Shown here: positions 51,301 through 59,425 of the stretch, one piece after another
How positions within the stretch are numbered: the first letter of the stretch is position 1
Layout: each line of letters begins with the position of its first letter
Assembly: GCF_003344625.1 (NCBI RefSeq)
Contig: NZ_QPKJ02000006.1
Coordinates: forward strand, 62,001-126,000
Length of the DNA stretch: 64,000 nt
Source of the DNA: Solirubrobacter deserti
GTDB taxonomy: Bacteria > Actinomycetota > Thermoleophilia > Solirubrobacterales > Solirubrobacteraceae
Reading direction: 5' to 3'
Program-made: the position numbers and the translations under genes
Notes under the pieces: generated by a model
Database searches by the model: none
Told to the model about the DNA's origin: nothing
What the model saw: the letters and a program-made list of their open reading frames with translations, nothing else

Positions 51301-54300
51301 CGTGGCGGCCGGTGCGGTCGAACATGAACACCGCCGTGCCGTCCTGGTTCGGGAGCGAGAAGTCGGCGTCGACGAAGCCCGGGAGGCCCGGCGAGGCGCG
51401 GCGGATGCGCGCGTTGCCGGTGTCGGCGATCTGCACCGACTGGTCGGGCGCGACCGTCACGTCCTCCGGGAAGGCGAGCTGCGCCTGCGCGGGAGCGTTG
51501 CCGTCGCCCGCCTTGCCGCTGCGGCCCGTTCCGGCGAAGACGCTGCGCGTGCCGTCCTTGGCGATCTGGTGGACGCGGTGGTGGATGCGGTCGGAGACGT
51601 AGACCGTGCCGTCGTCGGCGACATCGAGGCCGTATGGCTGGTCGACCTCGGCCAGCGTCGCCGTCTCGCCCTGCGCGCTGACGCGCTGGACGCGGCCGTT
51701 GAGCGCGTCGGCGATGAACAGCGTGCCTTCGGCGTCGACCGCGACGTCGGTCGGGAGGTCGAGGTCGGAGGTGATGGTGTTGATGCGGCCGTCGGGCGCG
51801 ACCCTCCGGATCCGATCGCGGCCCGATTCGGCGATGTAGAGCGTGCCGTCGGCGGCGAGCGCGAGGCCACGCGGCTGGTGCAGGCTCGCCTGCGTGGCGG
51901 GGCCGCCGTCGCCGAGCGTGTCGGGGTCGCCGCCACCGGCGAACGTGCTGACGTTGCCGAGCGGGTCGCGCTTGAGGATGCGTGCGTTACCGGTGTCGGA
52001 GATGTAGAGCGTGCCATCGTCGGCGACCGCGACGTCGCGCGGGGCGGTGACGGTCTCGTCGTCGAGCAGCGTCTCGACCTGGCCGTCCTTGGTGACCTTC
52101 AGGATGCGGTCGGCGCCGGTCTCGGCGACGTAGATCGCGCCGTCGGCGCCGGCGTCGGTGCCGCGCGCGACGTCGAGCGGGAACATCGTCGCGGGCTTGG
52201 ACGGGTCCACGTTGCCGTCCGAGACGCCGACGGCGGTGCTCAGCTCGGACCGGATCGCCTCGGTGGTGACCTTCGAGCCGTCGCCGAGATACAACGTGCG
52301 CGACTGCGGGTCATAGGCGTGGTGGACGTCGAGCGTCCAGCCGCCGAGCGCGTCGCTGCCCGCGCCGAGCACGCCGACAGGGCGCTCCCACTCCTGCCAG
52401 GCGACGATCTCGCGGCGGGACTCGTCCTCGCCGCCCGCCTCGCTGCGGGTCACGGGCGCGCCGCCGAACTGGCCGAACGAGGCCTCGAACTCGGCCGGCT
52501 CGAGGTACTCGGCCGGGTACACGTAGCCGATCCGCACCTCCGCGTTCTGCGCGCCCTCGACCGTGCGGCCGTAGGCGTCCTTGCCGTCCCACTCGAACGT
52601 GTGCTTGAGGTTGCGACTCGGCACGAACGTCTGGCGGAACTCACGGCCGGCGACGTTGACCTCGAGCTCGATGCGGCGCAGGCTCGGCTTGATCGAGTCG
52701 CCCGTGAGCGGGATCTCGAGCCGGTAGGCCTCCTTGTAGCCGGGCATGCGGGCCGAGCTGTAGTAGAGGTCGAACGGCGTGCCGGGGACCGAGAGCTTCT
52801 CGCCGAGCGTCTGGTTGAAGACGCCGATGATGCTGCCCGCGGCCTGGCACTCGGGGCAGTACGCGGGCGGCGGCGGCGCCTCGGTGGGAGCGTCGCAGTC
52901 CGCGCGGCAGCCGTAGGGCCAGTTGTAGTCCCATGGCGTGAAGTGCTCGACCTCGACGCGCCACAGGGACTTGCCCGCCGGGTACTGCTGTGCGAGCTTG
53001 GTCCGCTCGGCGTCGTCGAGGAGGCGGTTGTCGGCGGCGCCGTCACCGTCGGTGTCGACGTTCGCGCGGCCGTTGGCGATCGACACGATCTTGATCACGA
53101 CGCCGTTCTTGGACGGCACCCACGCGCCCTTGTCCTTGTCGTAGTAGGCGGAGGGCACGATCGTGCCGGCCTCGAAGCCGAGGAAGTTGTCGACGTAGGT
53201 CGTGACCGGCTTGGTGAACTTGACGTCGGTCGCGTCGGCTTCCACGGCCTCGTCGACGCTGAACTCGACGGCGTACGTGTAGGCGGAGGAGTCGGGGAGC
53301 TCGCCGGGCATGCGCTCCTCGCCGGCGGCGCCGACCGTGTACTCGGTCGCGCGGACCTCGAGGTCGCCGAGCGGCTTCGTCTGGCCGTTCGGCAGCTCCA
53401 TCGTGGCGTCCGTGCCCGGCTCGAACATGAGCGTGGCCTGGCGCGGGCCGGCGTCGTCGGAGGGCGTGGTCTCGGAGGTCGCGACCTGAAGCGTGCTCGC
53501 CTTCTCCTCGATCTCGGTGACCTTGTCGTCGTACGGGGTGAGGACCACGTCCGCGATGTCGACGAAGTCCTGCCACGGGATCGACTCGGTGCGCTGGACG
53601 GTCATGTAGCCCTCCTGCTCGAACGCGAGCGTGAGGTCCGCGCCGCCGTTGACGGCGAGGTCGTAGCCGCCGTCCTCGCGGGTCGACGTGTAGCCGAGCT
53701 CCGAGTGGTCGAGGACGGTGACGCGCGCGCCCTTCATCGGCGTGCCGTCGGCCTTGAGGACCTTGCCGCGGATGACCGCGACCTGCCGGTCGGCGATCGT
53801 GCCCGGCTTGACCTCCTTCTGGATCGGGTTCGAGCCGGTGTAGAGGAACTCGGTGCCGTCGGCGACCGTGGTCGGCGTGCCCGGCTTGGGGTCGGGCGCC
53901 ACGTCGGTCGGGTCCTGCGCCGGCGGGAGCGGGGGCTCGGGGAAGTCGGGCGTCGGCGTCGCGGTGACCGTCGGGGTGACGGTGACGGTCGGCGTGACCG
54001 TGACGGTCGGGGTGGCGGTGACCGTGGGCGAGACCGTCGCGGTCGCCGTCGCCGTCGCGGTGGCCGTCGCGGTGGCCGTGGGTTGCGGGCCGGGACCGGG
54101 CCCCGGGGCGGGCGCGGGCGCGGGTGAAGCGCCCCCCGCCGCCGGCGCGAGCGGCCCGCTCGGCAGCGGCGCCCCGAACGGCCCCGTCGGCACCGTGACG
54201 GGCGCGGATGCGCGGCAGTTGTTGCGCTCGTTGCTCTCGCGCACCTTGTTCTTCGGGTCCGCGCACGCGATCACGTGGTGCGTGCCGGCCGGCACGGTCA

Positions 54301-54592
54301 GCTTCAGTGTCGCCTGAGCCGAGCGCTTGCCCGCGAGCGCCTTGACCGAGCCGGTCGTGAGCGCGCGATCGTCCTTGCTCGCCTTCGCGTCCTTGGAGAG
54401 CGTGAGCGCGAGGGCCGAGCCCTTGGCCTTGCGCTTGCCGGCGTTCTTGACGGTGACCGTCGCCGTCGTGGCGGCGGTGATCTGCACCTTGCCGACCGAC
54501 AGGTCAGGCTTGGCAGAGGCAGCATGAGCAGGGCTCGCGAGCAGCACGAACCCCGCGGCAAGCAGCACGCTTGCGCGGAAAGAAGTTCTCAA
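48380..54592 (-). CDS. Giant secreted RHS-repeat protein with NHL propeller and variable C-terminus
   Basis: A 2,070-residue protein. A signal peptide (1-24) is followed by a CARDB domain (about 28-133) and a Thr/Val/Pro spacer. Next come a carboxypeptidase-regulatory-like domain (about 265-345) and beta-rich domains. An NHL-type propeller (about 807-1070) has ISDTGNARILKRD-like repeats, and RHS/YD repeats (about 1080-1870) follow. The RHS core ends with YEPASGRFTARDPI and YGGNDPVSKRDPSG (about 1878-1917). The last 153 residues are an acidic helical domain that I cannot assign to a known toxin. The TTG start lacks a clear ribosome-binding site. Downstream is an adhesin-like gene, not an immunity gene. 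Confidence 0.9.
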   Translation of the reverse strand: MRTSFRASVLLAAGFVLLASPAHAASAKPDLSVGKVQITAATTATVTVKNAGKRKAKGSALALTLSKDAKASKDDRALTTGSVKALAGKRSAQATLKLTVPAGTHHVIACADPKNKVRESNERNNCRASAPVTVPTGPFGAPLPSGPLAPAAGGASPAPAPAPGPGPGPQPTATATATATATATATVSPTVTATPTVTVTPTVTVTPTVTATPTPDFPEPPLPPAQDPTDVAPDPKPGTPTTVADGTEFLYTGSNPIQKEVKPGTIADRQVAVIRGKVLKADGTPMKGARVTVLDHSELGYTSTREDGGYDLAVNGGADLTLAFEQEGYMTVQRTESIPWQDFVDIADVVLTPYDDKVTEIEEKASTLQVATSETTPSDDAGPRQATLMFEPGTDATMELPNGQTKPLGDLEVRATEYTVGAAGEERMPGELPDSSAYTYAVEFSVDEAVEADATDVKFTKPVTTYVDNFLGFEAGTIVPSAYYDKDKGAWVPSKNGVVIKIVSIANGRANVDTDGDGAADNRLLDDAERTKLAQQYPAGKSLWRVEVEHFTPWDYNWPYGCRADCDAPTEAPPPPAYCPECQAAGSIIGVFNQTLGEKLSVPGTPFDLYYSSARMPGYKEAYRLEIPLTGDSIKPSLRRIELEVNVAGREFRQTFVPSRNLKHTFEWDGKDAYGRTVEGAQNAEVRIGYVYPAEYLEPAEFEASFGQFGGAPVTRSEAGGEDESRREIVAWQEWERPVGVLGAGSDALGGWTLDVHHAYDPQSRTLYLGDGSKVTTEAIRSELSTAVGVSDGNVDPSKPATMFPLDVARGTDAGADGAIYVAETGADRILKVTKDGQVETLLDDETVTAPRDVAVADDGTLYISDTGNARILKRDPLGNVSTFAGGGDPDTLGDGGPATQASLHQPRGLALAADGTLYIAESGRDRIRRVAPDGRINTITSDLDLPTDVAVDAEGTLFIADALNGRVQRVSAQGETATLAEVDQPYGLDVADDGTVYVSDRIHHRVHQIAKDGTRSVFAGTGRSGKAGDGNAPAQAQLAFPEDVTVAPDQSVQIADTGNARIRRASPGLPGFVDADFSLPNQDGTAVFMFDRTGRHVRTLDALTGRPRLTFGYDASGRLITVTDADNNVVQIERDAAGTATAIVAPGNLRTTLKVEGGLLTEVKNVENEAHTLAYHPGGLLKTFKDPLGHDAHFTYEAATGRLKTDEDKGGSVVTLSREPTADGYRIKRTSDMNKVTLFEAQQLPGGGSRSITTDASGATSTMDYRADGVTRVTQPDGTVTESTHAGDPRWGMRAPYVARKTQATPAGRTKVFTSERTVELKQPANPFSIETLTDESAINGRTSRREYDGETRTLTTTSPSGRTLSTSYDAQGRPVTHDYGTGVAQRKLTWDAKGRLTKVVQGDRETTYTYDPNRPQRMLTRTDADGHTVTYGYDNVERVTSVKLPSNHTYGFTYDDLGNRTQVTMPNGKTHTYAFSPTGNRTGYTAPGVAPLTRAYDDDHLTTSVTTPGRGTTAFNRKTDGRLTGVGDAVFTYADGTSRIGSATRGTRTDAFAYDGSLQTAAGEYTYDYSDKLELQSVQLAGQPKLALSYDEDGFIDGSGPFSWEREGPLGAVSAITDEALNLALSYDGYGQPRGRTLTVKGAKRYENTITRDDSGRITKRVETVNGVTKTYDYTYFPDGELKSVTGGANEAYAYDANGNRAGHSYTDDDRMTGDHVYDQAGFLTRRGTDTFTYADRGQLLSATVGGQTVTYEYDASDRMAARVAGGVRTEFLYGAPSSPFRVTASRTGGVLTQYLYDHAGLLVAVERGGARFYVGTDQVGTPRVVTDANGTVVRTYERSAFGVRDRAKETGTFELPIGFAGGLEDPVTGLVRFGLRDYEPASGRFTARDPILHTGGMNLFVYGGNDPVSKRDPSGMDEIDPSLLQLPTASERIVGQFNKLVEWVQSEEGGEVLETIAEIPVENPISQGAERLTKGIETIETATDLAEDAFEIYEAEQREPSLPKQGLAWLKCALGFADDIQPIAITPAEAAEKALEQGLEDALHQEQWDTRNHTARQRYQEMGIYGK
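53940..54085 (-). repeat. GC-rich short tandem repeats in the RHS gene linker
   Basis: Repeats of GTGACGGTCG-like and GTCGCGGTG-like units encode alternating Thr-Val, Thr-Ala and Thr-Pro residues in the linker. Such tracts can vary in copy number by slippage. No frameshift is present in this copy. Confidence 0.6.
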
Positions 54593-54731
54593 GTCGGCGT
54601 CCGTACCTGTGTGGGAGTTCCTGGGGAGTGCCCCGAAGGTTCCCGGAGTGCGCCGACGCAGCAGGGTGGGTTACCCACACTCCAACGGCGCGGGGACCAC
54701 TACTCCTAAGGGTGTAGCCAACTGCGGAGCG

Positions 54732-55634
54732 TCAGCTCCGAATGGCGCTGACCTCGACGTCCGCGGCGAGCATCCGGGCGCGCGCCGGGTCCAGCACCCC
54801 CGCGCCCGGGACCTCCGCCGCCGCGGCCGCGGCGCCGACCGCGAGCGCGACGGCCTCGTGCCAGTCCGCGCCCGCGTCACGGGCGGTGACGAGCGCGCCC
54901 AGCGTCACGTCGCCGCACCCGACCGGATAGCGGCCGCGCACGGGCGGCCGCGCGCGCAGCCGCACGCCGTCGGTCGCGAGCTCGAGGCCGTCGGCGCCGC
55001 GGGTGATGCAGGCCACGCCGCCCGGCGGGCACAGCGCGGCGACGTCGGTCGAGCCGAGCAGGTCTCGGGCCTCGTGCTCGTTGATCTTGATCAGGTCGGG
55101 CTCGCCGAGCACGCCGGCGCGCAGGTCGTCGTCGCGAGCGTCGAGCGCCACCCGCGCGCCTGCCTCCCGCGCCGCGCCGATCAGCGTGGCCATGCCGTCC
55201 GCGGGCGAGCCGGGCGGAAGGGAGCCCGACAGCGTCACCCAACCCGCTCCGTCCGCCGCCGCCCGCACGACCTCCACCAGCGCGTCCCACTCGTCGGCCA
55301 GCAACTCCGGCGCACCCTCGTAGAACTCCGTCAGCTCCTGGCCTTCGCCCGCGACGGACACGCACACGCGCGGCTCGGCCTGCGTGCGCACGCTGCGCAC
55401 CTCGATCCCGGCGGCCGCCAGCTCGGCCTCGATCCAGGCGCCGGAGCCGCCGCCGAGGGGTGCGACCGCGCGCACGTGGGCGCCCAGTGCCGCCGCCGCC
55501 CGGGCCGCGTTCAGGCCCTTGCCGCCCGCGACCGCGACGACCCGCGTCGGCCGGTGGATCTCCCCCACGACCACGGGTCCGCTCACCTGATGCAACCGGT
55601 CGACCGCCGGGGTCGGCGAGACACAGACGATCAT
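54732..55634 (-). CDS. PfkB-family sugar kinase (1-phosphofructokinase-like)
   Basis: A 300-residue ribokinase-fold kinase. It starts MIVCVSPTPAVDRLHQV, as do 1-phosphofructokinase/tagatose-6-phosphate kinases. It has AVAGGKGLNAARAAAALG (PfkB signature 1), WVTLSGSLPPGSP and a catalytic Asp in YPVGCGDVTLGALVTA, where Cys replaces the usual Ala of GAGD. The ATG overlaps the acyl-CoA dehydrogenase stop (ATGA). Fructose PTS genes are absent nearby, so the natural substrate is uncertain. Confidence 0.85.
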   Translation of the reverse strand: MIVCVSPTPAVDRLHQVSGPVVVGEIHRPTRVVAVAGGKGLNAARAAAALGAHVRAVAPLGGGSGAWIEAELAAAGIEVRSVRTQAEPRVCVSVAGEGQELTEFYEGAPELLADEWDALVEVVRAAADGAGWVTLSGSLPPGSPADGMATLIGAAREAGARVALDARDDDLRAGVLGEPDLIKINEHEARDLLGSTDVAALCPPGGVACITRGADGLELATDGVRLRARPPVRGRYPVGCGDVTLGALVTARDAGADWHEAVALAVGAAAAAAEVPGAGVLDPARARMLAADVEVSAIRS

Positions 55635-56761
55635 GCCGTCCGCCGCTTGATCATGGCCCGGCCGGCGGCGATCAGGAGCGAGTCGTTGGCGCCCTCGCCG
55701 ATCTGCGTCTGCGGCGCGTCCCGGCGCAACCGTGCGAGCTCGTCGCCCTCGGTGTAGGAGCGGCTCGCGGCCAGCCGCGACGCCTGCTCGACCGCCCACA
55801 CCGCGCTCTCGGACGCCATCGTCTTGGCCGCGCTGGCCCGCTCGCCCGCCTCGGCCTCGCCGCCGTCGATCGCCTCGGCCGCGCGGCGCACGGCGGCCTC
55901 GACCACCAGCTGCCGCGCCCGCAGCTCCCCGATCCGCAGCGCCGTGTGGCTGTAGTCGCCGAGCACGCCCGGCCCGATCTCCCGCCCGGTCGCCTCGCCG
56001 AGCGCGCCCTCCAGCGCCCGGTCGATGATCCCGAGCCCGCGGCAGGCGACGTTCACGCGCCCGACGGAGAGCACGTCCACCATCTGCCGCGCGCCCTGCC
56101 CCTCCGCCCCGCCGAGGATCTCCGCGCCGGGCACGAAGTGCGCGTCGAACGTCCACGCCGCCGACTCGACCCCGCGATACCCGAGCTTGTCGAGCGGCTC
56201 CGTCTTCCACGTCTCGCTCCCCCGCCCCTCCGACGGGAGGACGACGCACGAGGGCCGCTCCTGCCCGGCAATCCTGGCGAGCATGAAGGTGAGCGGGAAC
56301 GAGAACCCGCCCGCGATCCAGCGCTTGCGCCCCGTCACCACGAGCCCGCCCTCGGCCGGCTCGACCGTCGTCGCCAGCCGCCGCAGGTCGCTGCCGGCAC
56401 CCGGCTCGGTGATCGAGAACGAGGACCAGACCTCGCCGGTCGCGATCCCCGGCAGCCAGCGTTGCCGCTGCTCCTCGGTCCCGTACCGGACCAGCAGCTG
56501 GGTCCCGAGCGCGGTGGTGTTCACCGCGCCGGTCAGGGAGATCCACCCCTGCGCGAGGGTCCGCCACACGTCGACCATGTCGGCCACCGGCACCGCGCAC
56601 CCGCCGTACGCCTCCGGCACCAGCGCCCCCGGCACGCCCAGTGCGCCGAGCCGCTCGAGCACCTCCGCGGGCAGCACGTCGTCCCGGTCCCACTGCGCGA
56701 CGTTCGGCCGCACGACGTCGTCGACGAGCCGGCGCACCGCCTCCTGATCGATCTCCTTCAC
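55631..56761 (-). CDS. Acyl-CoA dehydrogenase
   Basis: A 376-residue flavoprotein of standard length. It has the FAD-binding WSSFSITEPGAGSDL and KRWIAGG blocks, LDKLGYRGVESAAWTFDAHFVPGAEILGG in the middle domain, and C-terminal helices with RLAASRSYTEG and QIGEGANDSLLIAAGRAM. The catalytic base is usually a Glu in the Y-E-G-T region. Here the region reads QTQIGEGAND, so the Glu may be conserved but the Tyr and Thr are not. GTG start. It oxidises an acyl-CoA, and coupling to a PfkB kinase is unusual. It is divergent from the LCP gene. Confidence 0.88.
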   Translation of the reverse strand: MKEIDQEAVRRLVDDVVRPNVAQWDRDDVLPAEVLERLGALGVPGALVPEAYGGCAVPVADMVDVWRTLAQGWISLTGAVNTTALGTQLLVRYGTEEQRQRWLPGIATGEVWSSFSITEPGAGSDLRRLATTVEPAEGGLVVTGRKRWIAGGFSFPLTFMLARIAGQERPSCVVLPSEGRGSETWKTEPLDKLGYRGVESAAWTFDAHFVPGAEILGGAEGQGARQMVDVLSVGRVNVACRGLGIIDRALEGALGEATGREIGPGVLGDYSHTALRIGELRARQLVVEAAVRRAAEAIDGGEAEAGERASAAKTMASESAVWAVEQASRLAASRSYTEGDELARLRRDAPQTQIGEGANDSLLIAAGRAMIKRRTA

Positions 56762-56807
56762 GGCCCTTATTCAAGCTGGACGTGCGGCGCGCCGACACCA
56801 ATCGCTG

Positions 56808-58124
56808 GTGTCCGCGTCCTCCTCCACCCTCGCCCGGTTGCTGGCCGCGTGCGCGATCGTGTTCGCCTGCTGCGCCGGCGGGGTGTTCGCCGTCGGGGCG
56901 AGCGAGTTGCACGCGACCGCCGATGCGCTCGAGGCGCAGCCGCGGATCGACCTCGCCACGGCGACGACGACCACCCGCCACGGCGCGGACACCGACGGCG
57001 AGGCCCGCACGATCCTGCTGATCGGCTCCGACCACCGGGCGAAGACGGCGAAGGCCAACGCGCGCTCGGACACGATGATGCTCGTGCGGCTCAGCCCGCG
57101 GGCCAAGGCCGTGACGGTGCTCTCCGTGCCGCGTGACCTGCAGGTCACGCTCAACGGCCGGACCGCCAAGGTCAACGCCGCCTACGCCCAGGGCGGCGCC
57201 GCGCTCACGGTCAAGACGCTGCACGAGCTGCTCAGGGTTGACATCGACCACGTGATCGACGTCGAGTTCTCCGGGTTCCGCGCGCTCGTCGACCAGCTCG
57301 ACTGCGTCTACACCGACGTCGACCGCCGCTACTTCAACCGCAACGTTGGCACCGCCGCGACCAACTACGCCTCGATCGACATCCAGGCCGGCTACCAGCG
57401 GCTGTGCGGCCGCGACGCGCTCGACTACGTGCGCTACCGCCACGGCGACAACGACCTCGTGCGCGCCGCGCGCCAGCAGGAGTTCCTGCGCCAGGCCCGC
57501 GCGCAGGCGGGCGTGACGCAGCTCCTCGGCGACCGGCACGCGCTTCTGCGGGCGCTCGGCAAGTACACGCGCACCGACATCCGCGGCACCAAGGAGGTCA
57601 CGGCCCTCGTCAAGCTCGCGCTCGACGGCGCGCGCAAGCCGGTGGTCCAGGTGCGCTTCCCGGCGACGATCGGCCCGTCCTACGTGACGGCCTCCCCTCC
57701 CGAGCTGCGCGCCGCGGTCCGTCGCTTCCTGCACCCGGTCACGAAGAGCGCCGCCCCGAAGCAGCGCTCGTCGGCGAAGCGCAAGACGTCACGCGTGCGC
57801 GTCCCCACGGGCGTGCAGACGCGCCGCGAGTACACGCTCGAGGACGAGCAGGGCGCCAAGCACCGCGCGTCGCACGTGTCCGTGCGGATCGGGCCGGGCG
57901 AGTTCTACGGCATCCAGACCACCGACTGGAGCGAGCCGCCGATCTTGGCCGCACCGGACGGCCAGCGCACCGTCGGCGGCCGCACGTACGACCTCTACTA
58001 CGACGGTAAGCGCCTCCGGCGAGTCGCGCTGCGCACCGCCGAAGGCACCGCCTGGGTGTCCAACACGCTCACGCTCAGCCTGAGCAAGGCGCAGATGCTG
58101 GCGCTCGCCCGGCGCCTGCGCTGA
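56808..58124 (+). CDS. LytR-CpsA-Psr (LCP) family cell-wall glycopolymer ligase
   Basis: A 438-residue protein with one N-terminal transmembrane helix (about 10-30). The LCP catalytic domain (about 65-250) has ILLIGSDHRA, ARSDTMMLVRLSP, VLSVPRDLQV, KVNAAYAQGG and DALDYVRYRHGDNDLVRAARQQ, where the Arg and Asp residues bind the polyprenyl-phosphate substrate. A C-terminal domain of about 110 residues follows a basic linker. It attaches wall polymers to peptidoglycan. The GTG start is 46 bases from the divergent dehydrogenase start. It ends in a 50-base convergent overlap with the desulfurase gene. Confidence 0.92.
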   Translation: MSASSSTLARLLAACAIVFACCAGGVFAVGASELHATADALEAQPRIDLATATTTTRHGADTDGEARTILLIGSDHRAKTAKANARSDTMMLVRLSPRAKAVTVLSVPRDLQVTLNGRTAKVNAAYAQGGAALTVKTLHELLRVDIDHVIDVEFSGFRALVDQLDCVYTDVDRRYFNRNVGTAATNYASIDIQAGYQRLCGRDALDYVRYRHGDNDLVRAARQQEFLRQARAQAGVTQLLGDRHALLRALGKYTRTDIRGTKEVTALVKLALDGARKPVVQVRFPATIGPSYVTASPPELRAAVRRFLHPVTKSAAPKQRSSAKRKTSRVRVPTGVQTRREYTLEDEQGAKHRASHVSVRIGPGEFYGIQTTDWSEPPILAAPDGQRTVGGRTYDLYYDGKRLRRVALRTAEGTAWVSNTLTLSLSKAQMLALARRLR

Positions 58125-59421
58125 GCAGCCCGCCGAGCGACGGACGCGGCCGCGGGTCCGGGTCGGGCACGACCGAAGCGCCGCGCGCGATGTAGTCCCA
58201 CCGCGGTCCGTCGGACGCGATCCGCGTGACGCCGTCCAGGAGCCGGTCGACGTCGTCCGCGCTCGTCCCGACGCCGAGACTCGCCCGCACCGCGCGCGGC
58301 ACGCCGAAGTGCGCCATCAGCGGGTGCGCGCAGAACGCGCCGTCGCGCACGCCGATCCCGTGCTCGGCGCTCAACGCGGCCGCCAGCAGCCCCGGCTCGA
58401 CGCCGTCCACGGTGAAGCTGACCACGCCGACCCGGTCGCCTCCGTCCCACAATGCGAGCCGCCGCGCGCCGACGGCGTCCAGCCCGGCCACGAGCCGCTC
58501 GAGCAGCTCGTCCTCGTGGGAACGGATCCGCTCCCAGCCGGTCTCCTCGAGCACCATGACCGCCGCCGCCAGCGCGACTGCGCCGAGCGCCGCGGGCGTG
58601 CCGCCCTCGTGGCGCGCCGGGCCGGTCGTCCAGACGACATCGTCGGCCGTCACGCGGCGCACCGCACCACCGCCGGCCAGGTACGGGCGGCCGGCATCGA
58701 GCCAGTCGGAGCGGCCCGCGAGCACGCCCGCGCCGTAGGGCGCGTAGACCTTGTGGCCCGAGAACGCGACGTAGTCGACGTCCCAGGCCGCGATGTCCAG
58801 CGGCCGGTGTGCCGCCAGCTGCGCCGCGTCGAGCGCGACCCGCGCGCCGTAGCGGTGGGCGAGCCGCGCGATCTCCGCGACCGGCCACACCTCGCCCGTG
58901 ACGTTGGACGCACCCGTCACGGAGACGAGCGCTGCGCCGCCGACACGGCGCAGCGCCGCCTCCAGCACCGCGAGCGCCTCCGCGGCGCTCGCGGGGAACC
59001 CGAGATCGACGACGTCGCCCCGCCGCCACGGCAGCAGGTTCGCGTGGTGCTCGCCGGTGAAGGTGAGCACCGTCGTGCCCGCGGGCAGCACGCCCGCGAG
59101 CAGGTTGAACGCGTCCGTCGTGTTGCGCGTGAAGACGACGGCGTCGTCCGGACGAGCGCCGACGAACGCCCCCACGACCTCGCGCGCCCGTGCGTACGCC
59201 TCGGTGCTCACGAGCGACGCGAAGCCCGCCCCGCGGTGCACGCTGCCGTAATACGGCGCCAGCTCCGCGACCGCGTCCGCGACGCGGCACAGCGCCGGAG
59301 CGCTGGCCGCGTTGTCGAGGTTCGCGTAGCGGACCCACTCACCGCCGACGAGCGGCACGTCGAGATCGCCACCGACGAGCTCGAGCAACCGGCCGCCGGC
59401 ATGAGTGTGCGTGGCGGTCAT
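58075..59421 (-). CDS. Aminotransferase class V / SufS-like cysteine desulfurase
   Basis: A 448-residue PLP enzyme. The PLP Lys is in AFSGHKVYAPYGAGVL, and ALVSVTGASNVTGEVWPV and LDAAQLAAHRPLDIAAWDVD bind the cofactor. A Cys in VRDGAFCAHPLMAHFG is positioned like the SufS active-site Cys. It also carries a Pro/Ala-rich C-terminal extension. Removal of sulfur from cysteine is the likely reaction, though a related decarboxylase or epimerase cannot be excluded. It starts four bases after the stop of the secreted thioredoxin-like gene and belongs to the run with the cystine symporter. Confidence 0.82.
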   Translation of the reverse strand: MTATHTHAGGRLLELVGGDLDVPLVGGEWVRYANLDNAASAPALCRVADAVAELAPYYGSVHRGAGFASLVSTEAYARAREVVGAFVGARPDDAVVFTRNTTDAFNLLAGVLPAGTTVLTFTGEHHANLLPWRRGDVVDLGFPASAAEALAVLEAALRRVGGAALVSVTGASNVTGEVWPVAEIARLAHRYGARVALDAAQLAAHRPLDIAAWDVDYVAFSGHKVYAPYGAGVLAGRSDWLDAGRPYLAGGGAVRRVTADDVVWTTGPARHEGGTPAALGAVALAAAVMVLEETGWERIRSHEDELLERLVAGLDAVGARRLALWDGGDRVGVVSFTVDGVEPGLLAAALSAEHGIGVRDGAFCAHPLMAHFGVPRAVRASLGVGTSADDVDRLLDGVTRIASDGPRWDYIARGASVVPDPDPRPRPSLGGLLSAGAGRAPASAPCSG

Positions 59422-59425
59422 CCGG

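Noticed and set aside
51011..54127. Plus-strand open frame of 1,038 codons opposite the RHS gene
   Set aside because: Antisense shadow caused by high GC third positions. The RHS and NHL motifs are only on the minus strand.
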